Source of the DNA: Campylobacterota bacterium
GTDB lineage: Bacteria; Campylobacterota; Campylobacteria; Campylobacterales; Sulfurovaceae
Direction of reading: 5' to 3'
Length of the DNA: 6,642 nt
Assembly: GCA_030595845.1 (NCBI GenBank)
Contig: JAUVCL010000108.1
Span: forward strand, 1 to 6,642
A model generated the notes under the pieces. That model had not been told where the DNA came from. It was given only the letters and a program-made list of their open reading frames with translations, and searched no databases. The translations under genes and the position numbers were made by a program. The number at the start of each line of letters is the position of its first letter. Positions within the stretch are counted from its first letter, which is position 1. Positions 1 through 6,188 of this stretch are shown piece after piece.

Positions 1-1161
1 AAAAGTGAAGATAAGATCAATGAGATCATTCGTGAAGAGCTTGTTGAAATTGGTGAAAAATATACTACACCACGTCGTACAGAAATTGTAGATGATTATG
101 ATGATATCGACATCGAAGACCTTATTCCAAATGAGCCTATGGTTGTGACTATCACACATAGAGGGTACATTAAACGTGTACCGGTCAAGCAGTATGAGAA
201 ACAACATCGTGGCGGTAAAGGTAAAACAGCCGTAACCACTTACGATGACGACTTTATAGAAAGCTTCTTTACATCTAACACACATGATACACTCATGTTC
301 GTAACAGATAGAGGGCAACTCTATTGGCTCAAAGTGTATCGTATCCCAGAAGGATCACGTACGGCTAAAGGTAAGGCGGTTGTTAACCTTATAAACCTTC
401 AGCAAGATGAGAAGATCATGGCGATCATCCCAACGACTGACTTTAATGATGACAAAGGACTTGTGTTCTTTACGAAAAATGGTATCGTAAAACGTACAAA
501 CCTTTCTGAGTATTCAAACATCAGATCTAACGGTGTGAGAGCGATAAACTTGGATGAAAATGATGCTATAGTAGGCGCGAAGATCGTTAAACCAGATACT
601 AAGTGGCTCTTTGTTGCAACGAAAAAAGGTTTGTGTATCAGATTTAAAGTGGAAGATGCAAGAGAGATCGGTAGGGTTTCACGTGGTGTGACAGCGATCA
701 AGTTTAAAATCGTAGATGACTATGTTTGTGGAGCTATTACCATCGAAAATGAAGAAGATGAGTTGCTCATGCTTTCTGAAAAAGGTTTGGGTAAACGTAC
801 AGCTGCTTTAGAGTATCGTGAGCAAAACCGTGCGGGTAAAGGGGTTATCTCTATGAAATTGACTCCTAAAACAGGTGATGTTGTAGGTGTAGTAGCAGTA
901 GAAGAAGATAAAGATCTTATGTGTTTAACAAGTATCGGTAAGATGATACGTGTAGATATGGAGCAGATAAGAAAAGCAGGGCGTAATACCTCTGGGGTAA
1001 AAGTAGTGACGGTAGAGAAAAAAGACATTGTAGTCTCTATGGCAAAATGTCAAAAAGAAGAGAAACCTGATGAAGTAGTTGAGGGTGATCCTTCGATAGG
1101 ATCAGGAAGCGAAAGTAGTGATACTACACCAAATAACGATAATACATTAGGATTGGAATAA
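1..1161 (+). CDS. gyrA: DNA gyrase subunit A, C-terminal part (5' end outside the window)
   Basis: The frame is open from base 1 and gives 386 codons. It covers the end of the breakage-reunion/coiled-coil part (YTTPRRTEI, then an acidic linker DDYDDIDIEDL) and the whole C-terminal beta-pinwheel. GyrA with GyrB introduces negative supercoils, and this domain wraps DNA around the enzyme. Six blade-type repeats are readable, with cores RGYIKR, RGQLYWLKV, NGIVKR, KGLCIRFKV, KGLGKR and IGKMIRV, each followed by a G-V or G-K turn. The GyrA box that separates gyrase from topoisomerase IV is at codons 68-74 (bases 202-222) and reads QHRGGKG rather than the usual QRRGGKG. The protein ends in an acidic, Ser/Asn-rich tail (from about EEKPDEVV), a type of tail known in other GyrAs to modulate wrapping. 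The active-site tyrosine lies upstream of the window. ParC is the alternative, but the near-intact box argues against it. Confidence 0.96.
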   Translation, partial: KSEDKINEIIREELVEIGEKYTTPRRTEIVDDYDDIDIEDLIPNEPMVVTITHRGYIKRVPVKQYEKQHRGGKGKTAVTTYDDDFIESFFTSNTHDTLMFVTDRGQLYWLKVYRIPEGSRTAKGKAVVNLINLQQDEKIMAIIPTTDFNDDKGLVFFTKNGIVKRTNLSEYSNIRSNGVRAINLDENDAIVGAKIVKPDTKWLFVATKKGLCIRFKVEDAREIGRVSRGVTAIKFKIVDDYVCGAITIENEEDELLMLSEKGLGKRTAALEYREQNRAGKGVISMKLTPKTGDVVGVVAVEEDKDLMCLTSIGKMIRVDMEQIRKAGRNTSGVKVVTVEKKDIVVSMAKCQKEEKPDEVVEGDPSIGSGSESSDTTPNNDNTLGLE

Positions 1162-1201
1162 AAAGTGTTAAGAATTAAAGTTCAATACAGGGAGGCACTA
1201 A

Positions 1202-2245
1202 ATGCCGAATCGTACAAGAAAATATAACGTAGCAGTAGTCGGTGCCTCTGGTGCCGTAGGTGAAGAGCTCTTTAGAGTGTTAGAAGAAGTAGATTTTCCC
1301 ATAGGAGAACTTCTTCCTCTTGCATCTGAGAGATCTGCAGGTCAAGAGATAGAGTGTCAAGGGAAAGTATATAAAATAGAAGAATTGACAGAAACAGTGT
1401 TTGAAGGTAGAGATATAGATATCGCTTTCTTTTCAGCAGGTGGAAGCATCTCTGCACATTTCGCTAAGTATGCAGTAGAGTCTGGCGCTGTGGTCATAGA
1501 CAACACTTCTCATTTTAGAATGGACCCAAAAGTTCCTTTGGTTGTCCCTGAAGTCAATCCTCAAGACATCGAACTATGGGAAGACTCAGGCATCATCGCA
1601 AATCCTAACTGTTCTACCATTCAAATGGTACAGTTACTCAAACCTCTTCATGACCTTTACGGCATTAAAAGAGTAGATGTAAGTACGTACCAGGCTGTAT
1701 CTGGTGCAGGAAAGCAAGGGATGGAAGAGCTTGTAAGACAAATGCAGGCTTTCTTTGAATTCAAACTTGATGAAGCAAAAGTAGAAGCATTTGCACATCA
1801 GATAGCCTTGAATGTCATTCCTCACATTGATGTACCACAAGAGAATGGTTACACCAAAGAAGAGATGAAAATGGTAAACGAAACGGCTAAAATAATGGGT
1901 ACAGACTTTGCAGTTTCTGCAACATGTGTTCGTGTTCCTGTTTTAAGAAGCCACTCAGAGTCTATTACTATTACATTTGAAAATGATGTTAATGTCAATG
2001 TAGATAAAGCACGAGAAGTATTGGCTGCTTTTGAAAATGTAACTGTCCTAGATGATATGTCTAAAAACGAATACCCAATGCCTATCATTGCTACAGATAC
2101 AGATGAGACTTATGTAGGGCGTATCAGAAAAGATCTTTTTGCCGATAACATTTTACACCTTTGGGGGGTTGCGGATCAAGTGAGAGTTGGGGCTGCGACG
2201 AATGCCGTACGTATTGCTCAAAAATGGATAAAACTAGAAGCCTAA
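1202..2245 (+). CDS. asd: Aspartate-semialdehyde dehydrogenase
   Basis: Reduces L-aspartyl-4-phosphate to L-aspartate-4-semialdehyde with NADPH in the cytoplasm. This is the branch point to diaminopimelate/lysine, threonine and methionine. The 347-residue protein has the N-terminal nucleotide-binding loop GASGAVGEE (residues 14-22) and the catalytic motif NPNCS with Cys137. It also has Gln164 in STYQAVSGAG, and Arg244 with His251 in RVPVLRSH; the 7-residue Arg-His spacing equals that of E. coli Asd (Arg267/His274). Length is normal for the short Asd type. The start is set by GGAGG at 1191-1195, six bases before ATG. It lies 40 bases after gyrA with no visible terminator, and 35 bases before the next gene, so it is probably co-transcribed with the downstream genes. 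Nothing looks damaged. Confidence 0.97.
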   Translation: MPNRTRKYNVAVVGASGAVGEELFRVLEEVDFPIGELLPLASERSAGQEIECQGKVYKIEELTETVFEGRDIDIAFFSAGGSISAHFAKYAVESGAVVIDNTSHFRMDPKVPLVVPEVNPQDIELWEDSGIIANPNCSTIQMVQLLKPLHDLYGIKRVDVSTYQAVSGAGKQGMEELVRQMQAFFEFKLDEAKVEAFAHQIALNVIPHIDVPQENGYTKEEMKMVNETAKIMGTDFAVSATCVRVPVLRSHSESITITFENDVNVNVDKAREVLAAFENVTVLDDMSKNEYPMPIIATDTDETYVGRIRKDLFADNILHLWGVADQVRVGAATNAVRIAQKWIKLEA

Positions 2246-2280
2246 AAGGTTTCTAAAATAAAATTATTAGGAAATTTTAA

Positions 2281-2787
2281 ATGTTAGAAAAATTATTTGA
2301 AGGCATGATTTGGAACAGTAGATTTATTGTTCTTTTAGCCGTTGTTTTTGGTTTATTGGGAGCAATCATACTATTTGTTGTGGCTTCTATGGACATCTGG
2401 GGTGTAGCAGTTTATGCCTTTGATACGATCATCACACATGCCCATCCTGAAGATTTCCATGAAGATATTGTCTCAGATATCATTGGTGCGGTAGATCTCT
2501 ATCTTATTGCTGTTGTCATGTTTATCTTTGCTTTTGGTCTGTACGAGCTGTTTATCTCAGATATTGATCAAGCAGAAGGAAAAAATGGGTCTAAATTGTT
2601 GGCTATACACTCTTTGGATGAGCTCAAAGACAAGATAGCAAAAGTGATCGTGATGGTTTTGGTGGTAAACTTTTTTCAAAGAGTCATACACACAAATTTT
2701 ACAACACCATTAGAGATGTTGTATTTCGCAGGTTCAATTACATTATTGGCTGCAGGGTTATATTTTTTAAGTAAGGTAGGTAAATAA
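2281..2787 (+). CDS. YqhA/UPF0114-family inner-membrane protein
   Basis: A 168-residue integral membrane protein of unknown biochemical role. Four hydrophobic segments are visible at about residues 14-38, 69-92, 119-135 and 143-163. The N-terminal SRFIVLL stretch, the GAVDLYLIAVVMFIFAFGLYEL block at the second helix and a SLDELKDKIAKVIVMVLVV stretch before the third match the UPF0114 family as I remember it, and the length matches E. coli YqhA (164). No signal peptide apart from the first helix. A ribosome site AGGAA (2269-2273) lies seven bases before ATG. Its stop codon shares one base with the hemE start (TAATG), so the two are probably translationally coupled. The link to haem synthesis is positional only and I would not infer a shared function. 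Confidence 0.85.
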   Translation: MLEKLFEGMIWNSRFIVLLAVVFGLLGAIILFVVASMDIWGVAVYAFDTIITHAHPEDFHEDIVSDIIGAVDLYLIAVVMFIFAFGLYELFISDIDQAEGKNGSKLLAIHSLDELKDKIAKVIVMVLVVNFFQRVIHTNFTTPLEMLYFAGSITLLAAGLYFLSKVGK

Positions 2788-3833
2788 TGAGTAAAATATT
2801 TGTAGACGCATGTCTAGGTAAAGAGACACCATATACACCCGTATGGATGATGAGACAGGCAGGACGTTATCTGCCGGAATATATGGCTGTAAGAGCAGAA
2901 GCAGGAAACTTCCTAAATCTTTGTCATGCACCCGAAAAAGCAGCAGAAGTAACCATTCAACCACTTGATATTGTGGGTGTAGATGCTGCCATCTTATTTT
3001 CAGACATCTTGGTGATCCCGGATGAAATGGGAATGGACTTATCTTTTGTTAAAGGTGAAGGACCACGATTCTCAGATCCTTTAACATCACAAGAAGACTT
3101 AGACAGACTCATCGGTGGAGATGAAGCTGCATCTAAATTGACGTATGTGTTTGATACTATCAAACTCTTGAGAAAGCAGTTAGATGAAAGAGGTGACGAG
3201 ATAGCGCTTATTGGTTTCACAGGAGCACCATGGACACTTGCTACCTATATGATAGAAGGTCAAGGGACAAAGACCTATAACATCTGTAAAAAGATGATGT
3301 ATTCAAATCCTGAATTACTTCATAATATCCTTGCAAAAGTAACTGAAGTAGTAAAACTTTATATGGAAAAGCAGATAGAAGCCGGTATTGATGTCGTTCA
3401 GATCTTTGATTCATGGGCAGCAGCAATCGAACCGGATAATTATGATGAGTTCTCATGGAAATACATGGTTGAGATAGCTGACTATCTTAAATCTAAATAC
3501 CCGGATACTCCTATCATTATGTTCCCTAAGGGTGTGGCTTCTTTCATTGAACGTGGACTTGTTTATGGAAACTTCGATGTCTTTGGTGTAGATTGGGGAA
3601 CTCCTATGGCACTAGCTAAAGAAAAACTGGGTGATAAATACGTACTCCAAGGAAATATGGAGCCTACACGTTTATACTCTCAAGAAGCAACCACCGAATC
3701 TGTAGAAGCTATACACAAGACAATGGGTGGTAAAAGACATGTCTTTAACCTTGGACATGGGATACTCCCAGATGTACCTGTAGAGAATGCAAAACACTTT
3801 GTATCTGAATGTCAGAGAGTTTCTGGAAAGTAA
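2787..3833 (+). CDS. hemE: Uroporphyrinogen decarboxylase
   Basis: Cytoplasmic enzyme that removes the four acetate carboxyls of uroporphyrinogen III to give coproporphyrinogen III, the first step committed to protohaem. The 348-residue protein carries both family signatures: PVWMMRQAGR at residues 18-27 and GFTGAPWT at 143-150. Residues matching the human active site are present: Arg23 and Arg27 (human 37/41), Asp73 in FSDIL (human 86), Tyr154 in ATYMIEG (human 164) and His324 in NLGHGI (human 339). Length is normal. The ATG overlaps the stop of the preceding membrane gene by one base. AAGG/AGG motifs at 2773-2780, inside the end of that gene, serve as the ribosome site. It is the last gene of the asd - yqhA-like - hemE unit and is followed by a terminator hairpin. 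Confidence 0.98.
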   Translation: MSKIFVDACLGKETPYTPVWMMRQAGRYLPEYMAVRAEAGNFLNLCHAPEKAAEVTIQPLDIVGVDAAILFSDILVIPDEMGMDLSFVKGEGPRFSDPLTSQEDLDRLIGGDEAASKLTYVFDTIKLLRKQLDERGDEIALIGFTGAPWTLATYMIEGQGTKTYNICKKMMYSNPELLHNILAKVTEVVKLYMEKQIEAGIDVVQIFDSWAAAIEPDNYDEFSWKYMVEIADYLKSKYPDTPIIMFPKGVASFIERGLVYGNFDVFGVDWGTPMALAKEKLGDKYVLQGNMEPTRLYSQEATTESVEAIHKTMGGKRHVFNLGHGILPDVPVENAKHFVSECQRVSGK

Positions 3834-3845
3834 GAGGGTGCCCAC

Positions 3846-3890
3846 AAGGGACACCACTACAAAATTCACTGTAGGGGTAACCCTTTTTCT
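3846..3890 (+). terminator. Intrinsic terminator after hemE
   Basis: Bases 3846-3860 (AAGGGACACCACTAC) pair with 3871-3885 (GTAGGGGTAACCCTT) in a 15-base stem with three mismatches around a 10-base loop. The distal arm runs into a T-tract at 3884-3888. It starts 12 bases after the hemE stop, the expected place. A smaller hairpin, AGGG-GTAA-CCCT with a GNRA-type loop (3873-3884), sits inside the distal arm and could act with the same T-run. A competing hairpin, GGTGCCC/GGGACACC (3837-3855), uses the proximal arm. Confidence 0.75.
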
Positions 3891-3920
3891 CGTTCCCATG
3901 CTCTGCGTGGGAATGCATAC
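3891..3920. repeat. REP-like palindromic element
   Basis: TTCCCATGC (3893-3901) and GCGTGGGAA (3905-3913) form a 9-base inverted repeat with one T-G pair around a TCT loop. It extends to 3891-3915 with one more wobble and one more C-G pair. It is followed by the small palindrome ATGCAT (3913-3918). The block is more GC-rich than the surrounding intergenic DNA, and it resembles from memory the GTTCCCA..TGGGAA repeats scattered between genes in many proteobacteria. Only one copy is in the window, so repeat status is inferred. Confidence 0.5.
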
Positions 3921-3935
3921 TTCAATTAAATATAT

Positions 3936-3941
3936 TATAAT
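3936..3941 (+). promoter_or_regulatory. Probable -10 element for the radical SAM gene
   Basis: A perfect TATAAT lies 28 bases before the ATG at 3970 in an AT-rich stretch. There is no good -35: the bases at the right distance read ATGCAT, within the end of the REP-like element. Campylobacterota promoters often lack a conserved -35, so this is acceptable. The ribosome site AAAGG (3959-3963) follows, six bases before ATG. Confidence 0.5.
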
Positions 3942-3969
3942 CAGTTTTTTACTGTTGTAAAGGTATCTC

Positions 3970-4881
3970 ATGAACATTATCTTCGGTCCTATCCATTCAA
4001 GACGTTTTGGTAAGTCATTAGGGGTTGACCTGAGTCCCGGTAAGAAGCAGTGTAATTTTGACTGCCTTTACTGTGAACTTGACCCTGCAAAGACGATGGA
4101 TGCCTATGATGATGTTGTCTCGGTGGAAGAGATAGCTACAGCTATTAAATCTGCACTTAAAGAACACAATGACATAGACTTCATTACGCTCACTGCAAAT
4201 GGCGAACCCACACTTTACCCACACCTCTCTAAACTTATAGACGAGATAAATACCTTTAAGGGTACAACCAAAACACTCATTCTTACAAATGCAGCGACTA
4301 TAGATGATGTCAAGGTACAGGATGCTTTACTCAAACTTGATGAAGTAAAACTCTCTTTAGACTGTGCGACCCAGAAATGTCTTCAAAAACTTGACCGTTC
4401 TCATTCAGGTATAAATGTTGAAAACATCAAAGCAGGGATGTTAGATTTTAAAGCTAGATATCACGGACCACTTATCATAGAAATACTTATTGTTAAGACC
4501 TTGAATGACTCAGAAGAAGAGATAGCCAAGCTCAATGACTATTTACTCAAACTTCAACCTACACGCATAGACATAGGAACGATAGATCGTCCACCTGCAT
4601 TTGATGTCAAGCCTGTAAGCTATGAGACGCTACTTAAGATTAGCCATCTATTTGATAGTTCCTTACCTGTCTACATCGCATCACGTAAAAAAGCTGAAAT
4701 ATCAGCTTCCAGCTACAGCGATGAAGAGATATTGGAAACCTTGTCAAAAAGACCACTAACAGCAGAAGACATAGAAGCACTTTTTGACAAATATAGCCAA
4801 AATAGGGTGCAAAACTTACTTAGAAAAGAAAAAATCAAGACAGTTTCAACAAATGGTGTAGAATTTTATAAAAAAGCCTAA
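3970..4881 (+). CDS. Radical SAM protein, COG0731 / TYW1-like family
   Basis: A 303-residue protein with a radical SAM cluster motif CNFDCLYC (Cys28, Cys32, Cys35; CX3CX2C), which holds a 4Fe-4S cluster that cleaves S-adenosylmethionine. The N-terminal block FGPIHSRRFGKSLGVDLSPGKKQ just before it is typical of the COG0731 group, often labelled wyosine-tRNA-synthetase-like. NGEP at 77-80 fits the SAM-binding GGE position, and ANGEPTL/ILTNA mark the following barrel strands. Residues from about 245 to 303 (YSDEEILETLSKRPLTAEDI, then RVQNLLRKEKIKT) look like a small winged-helix or helical domain. Wyosine itself is not made in bacteria, so the substrate is unknown, and naming it as a tRNA modifier would be over-annotation. 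It appears monocistronic, between the hemE terminator and the tRNA gene. Confidence 0.9.
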   Translation: MNIIFGPIHSRRFGKSLGVDLSPGKKQCNFDCLYCELDPAKTMDAYDDVVSVEEIATAIKSALKEHNDIDFITLTANGEPTLYPHLSKLIDEINTFKGTTKTLILTNAATIDDVKVQDALLKLDEVKLSLDCATQKCLQKLDRSHSGINVENIKAGMLDFKARYHGPLIIEILIVKTLNDSEEEIAKLNDYLLKLQPTRIDIGTIDRPPAFDVKPVSYETLLKISHLFDSSLPVYIASRKKAEISASSYSDEEILETLSKRPLTAEDIEALFDKYSQNRVQNLLRKEKIKTVSTNGVEFYKKA

Positions 4882-4908
4882 AAAATCATTGACTTTAAAG
4901 ATTTTTTT
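4880..4908 (+). terminator. Weak A/T hairpin with T-run after the radical SAM gene
   Basis: AAAAAATC (4880-4887) pairs with GATTTTTT (4900-4907) over a 12-base loop, and one T follows. The stem starts within the stop codon. It has only one G-C pair, so terminator strength is doubtful. The loop contains the -35 of the tRNA promoter. Confidence 0.3.
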
Positions 4909-4917
4909 GTCTATAAT
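4889..4917 (+). promoter_or_regulatory. Sigma-70 promoter of the tRNA-Asn gene
   Basis: TTGACT (4889-4894) and TATAAT (4912-4917) are separated by exactly 17 bases, with a T-run in the spacer. A start near 4924 would leave a leader of about 34 bases before the mature tRNA end, to be removed by RNase P. Confidence 0.85.
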
Positions 4918-4957
4918 CTCACCCACGAAACAAGCACTCGCTTTTTTCACAACACAT

Positions 4958-5032
4958 TCCGGATTAGCTCAGCGGTAGAGTAGGTGACTGTTAATCACTT
5001 GGTCGCAGGTTCGAATCCTGCATCCGGAGCCA
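4958..5032 (+). tRNA. tRNA-Asn (anticodon GTT)
   Basis: A full cloverleaf can be folded by eye. The acceptor stem is TCCGGAT (4958-4964) with ATCCGGA (5022-5028), perfectly paired. The D-stem is GCTC/GAGT. The anticodon stem is GGTGA/TCACT with loop CTGTTAA, so the anticodon GTT is at 4990-4992 and reads AAC/AAU (Asn). The T-stem is GCAGG/CCTGC with loop TTCGAAT. The discriminator G at 5029 and the Asn GTT anticodon agree. The terminal CCA is encoded (5030-5032). It is a single-tRNA unit with its own promoter. No clear terminator is visible downstream; bases 5033-5182 are AT-rich and show no gene. Confidence 0.97.
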
Positions 5033-5182
5033 CATTTAAATTATTTCATTCCCACTAGAATATAAATTAACTACTGATCATATCGCATATTTATTTTACT
5101 AATTTTAATCGCTAACAAAATTTCTGTAAAGTTTATATTAAGGAGATTGACCCCACTATGTTAAGTTCTTTCATTTGAATAT

Positions 5183-5211
5183 TTGACAAAATAGGTTTTA
5201 TAACATATAAT
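5183..5211 (+). promoter_or_regulatory. Consensus sigma-70 promoter of the winged-helix/nucleotidyltransferase operon
   Basis: TTGACA (5183-5188), a 17-base spacer and TATAAT (5206-5211) match the sigma-70 consensus in every base. Transcription should start near 5218, giving a leader of about 38 bases to the ATG at 5257. A promoter this strong on an accessory operon usually implies repression, and operator-like repeats overlap it. Confidence 0.88.
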
Positions 5212-5243
5212 ATAGGTATTAAAACCTATTTAGTAGGTTTATG
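5189..5243. promoter_or_regulatory. Operator-like array of TAGGT boxes over the promoter
   Basis: Three direct boxes begin at 5192 (TAGGTTTTAT), 5213 (TAGGTATTAA) and 5234 (TAGGTTTATG), each 21 bases from the next. A fourth box lies on the minus strand at 5228-5219 (TAGGTTTTAA). Box 1 and the minus-strand box form a perfect 12-base inverted repeat, AAATAGGTTTTA (5189-5200) with TAAAACCTATTT (5220-5231), centred on the -10. Box 2 and the minus-strand box form a 16-base near-palindrome at 5213-5228 (seven of eight base pairs) over the expected transcription start. The likely ligand is the winged-helix protein encoded next (inference). Confidence 0.65.
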
Positions 5244-5256
5244 TAAGGATTGTAAA

Positions 5257-5598
5257 ATGTTAGAAACACTCTTAGGTTCTAAAAATCGTGAACGAGTATT
5301 ACAGTTTATTCTTGCCAATGGTGAAGGGTATGCTAAAGAGATCTCAGATTTTTATGGTACAAGCCTAGACCCCATTCAAAAACAGTTAGAGAAATTGGAG
5401 TTAGGTGGAGTATTTGTTAGTAAAAGTGTAGGTCGTACACGGCTTTTTATGTTTAACCCACGCTATGCATTTCTGAATGAATTGAAAGCACTTTTGGAGA
5501 AAGCTAGAAGTTATTATAGCCCGGAAGAGATAGAAAAGCTTACTATGAGGCGAAAACGTCCTAGAAGAGCAAATAAACCGTTAGTGAAGCCTTTATGA
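5257..5598 (+). CDS. Winged-helix transcriptional regulator, probable partner/repressor of the downstream nucleotidyltransferase
   Basis: A 113-residue protein. Residues 10-48 (RERVLQFILANGEGYAKEIS, then the TSLDPIQKQLEKLE recognition-helix region) form a helix-turn-helix of the ArsR/MarR-like winged-helix type. Residues 50-68 (GGVFVSKSVGRTRLFMFNP) form the beta wing. A helical segment follows (NELKALLEKARSYYSPEEIEKL), then a very basic tail RRKRPRRANK (98-107) that may bind nucleic acid or the partner. I recall homologues with the same FNPRY and RPRR-K-PL features as small regulators next to nucleotidyltransferase-like genes. The ribosome site AGGA (5246-5249) is seven bases before ATG. Its stop overlaps the next start by 4 bases (ATGA), so synthesis of the two proteins is coupled. 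Autoregulation through the boxes at 5189-5243 is the natural inference. No metal-binding cysteines are present, so it is not a metal-sensing ArsR. Confidence 0.85.
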   Translation: MLETLLGSKNRERVLQFILANGEGYAKEISDFYGTSLDPIQKQLEKLELGGVFVSKSVGRTRLFMFNPRYAFLNELKALLEKARSYYSPEEIEKLTMRRKRPRRANKPLVKPL

Positions 5599-6128
5599 AA
5601 AGCATTAAACAAATGAGTATGGAAGAGTTGGCTGCTTATGTGTGTAGTGAACTAGAAAAAGAAAACATACAAACTGTACTTTCTGGTGGGTCATGTGTTG
5701 AGATATATTCTCAAGGCAAATATACTTCAGATGATATAGATCTTATAGATAGGTTTAATGGAGGTCATACTAAAATTAAAAATGTGATGCTAAAACTTGG
5801 TTTTAAAGAGCATAACCGCTATTTTGTACATGAAGATACACCACTTTTTATAGAATTCCCGCGTGGTCCTTTAGGTGTAGGAGACGCACCTGTGAATGAG
5901 ATAGCATCAAAAGAAGAAGATACTGGTATTTTGAAGTTGCTTACTCCTACTGATTGTATAAAGGATAGACTTGCAGCGTATTTTCATTGGGATGATCTAC
6001 AGAGTTTAGAACAAGCAGTTTGGGTAGCGGAACAAAATGAATTTAATATGGAGTCTATTGGTACATGGGCAGTGAATGAAAATGAGATTGAGAAGTTTGA
6101 AATTTTTAGAGATAGATTAGAAAAGTAG
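5595..6128 (+). CDS. Nucleotidyltransferase-fold protein (AbiEii/MNT-like), uncharacterised
   Basis: A 177-residue soluble protein. LSGGSCVEIY (29-38) followed by TSDDIDL (44-50) gives the GGS...D-x-D pattern (Gly31-Gly32-Ser33, Asp47, Asp49) that binds metal and nucleotide in the polymerase-beta/MNT superfamily. Glu87 in FIEFPRGPLGVG (85-96) is the likely third acidic position. TPTDCIKDRLAAYFHWDD (117-134) resembles the conserved K/D-R-L-A-A helix of the AbiEii/AbiGii family. All catalytic positions look intact, so it may transfer a nucleotide to RNA or protein, but the substrate is unknown. It is much shorter than canonical AbiEii, so an orphan small family is more likely than AbiE itself. 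ATG at 5595 overlaps the regulator's stop (ATGA) with only a weak ribosome site, so translation depends on coupling; Met7 or Met9 are less likely starts. Toxin, antitoxin-modifying enzyme or housekeeping enzyme cannot be told apart from sequence alone. Confidence 0.85.
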   Translation: MKSIKQMSMEELAAYVCSELEKENIQTVLSGGSCVEIYSQGKYTSDDIDLIDRFNGGHTKIKNVMLKLGFKEHNRYFVHEDTPLFIEFPRGPLGVGDAPVNEIASKEEDTGILKLLTPTDCIKDRLAAYFHWDDLQSLEQAVWVAEQNEFNMESIGTWAVNENEIEKFEIFRDRLEK

Positions 6129-6188
6129 CACCATTTATTATTAATATTGCTATTTTGGTACTGGGAGAAATCGGAATCTCTCTAAATG

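Noticed and set aside
1162..1201. Terminator or promoter between gyrA and asd
   Set aside because: No hairpin with T-run and no convincing -10/-35 pair is visible in the 40 bases, only the asd ribosome site.
399..3456. Several minus-strand frames of 60-100 codons inside gyrA, asd and hemE
   Set aside because: They lie fully opposite clearly identified genes, lack ribosome sites and have shadow-like composition.
5140..5178. AAGGAG followed by an ATG at 5158, and a GGGGTCA-type motif
   Set aside because: The frame is only six codons (MLSSFI), the spacing is long, and there is no second copy or inverted partner to support a mobile-element end.
4958..5256. tRNA-Asn as an integrase attachment site
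   Set aside because: No duplicate of the tRNA 3' end (TTCGAATCCTGCATCCGGA) is found downstream in the window and no integrase is present.
6160..6188. GAGA...TCTC hairpin as a bidirectional terminator between the convergent genes
   Set aside because: The stem is only four base pairs with an eight-base loop and no T-run on either side.
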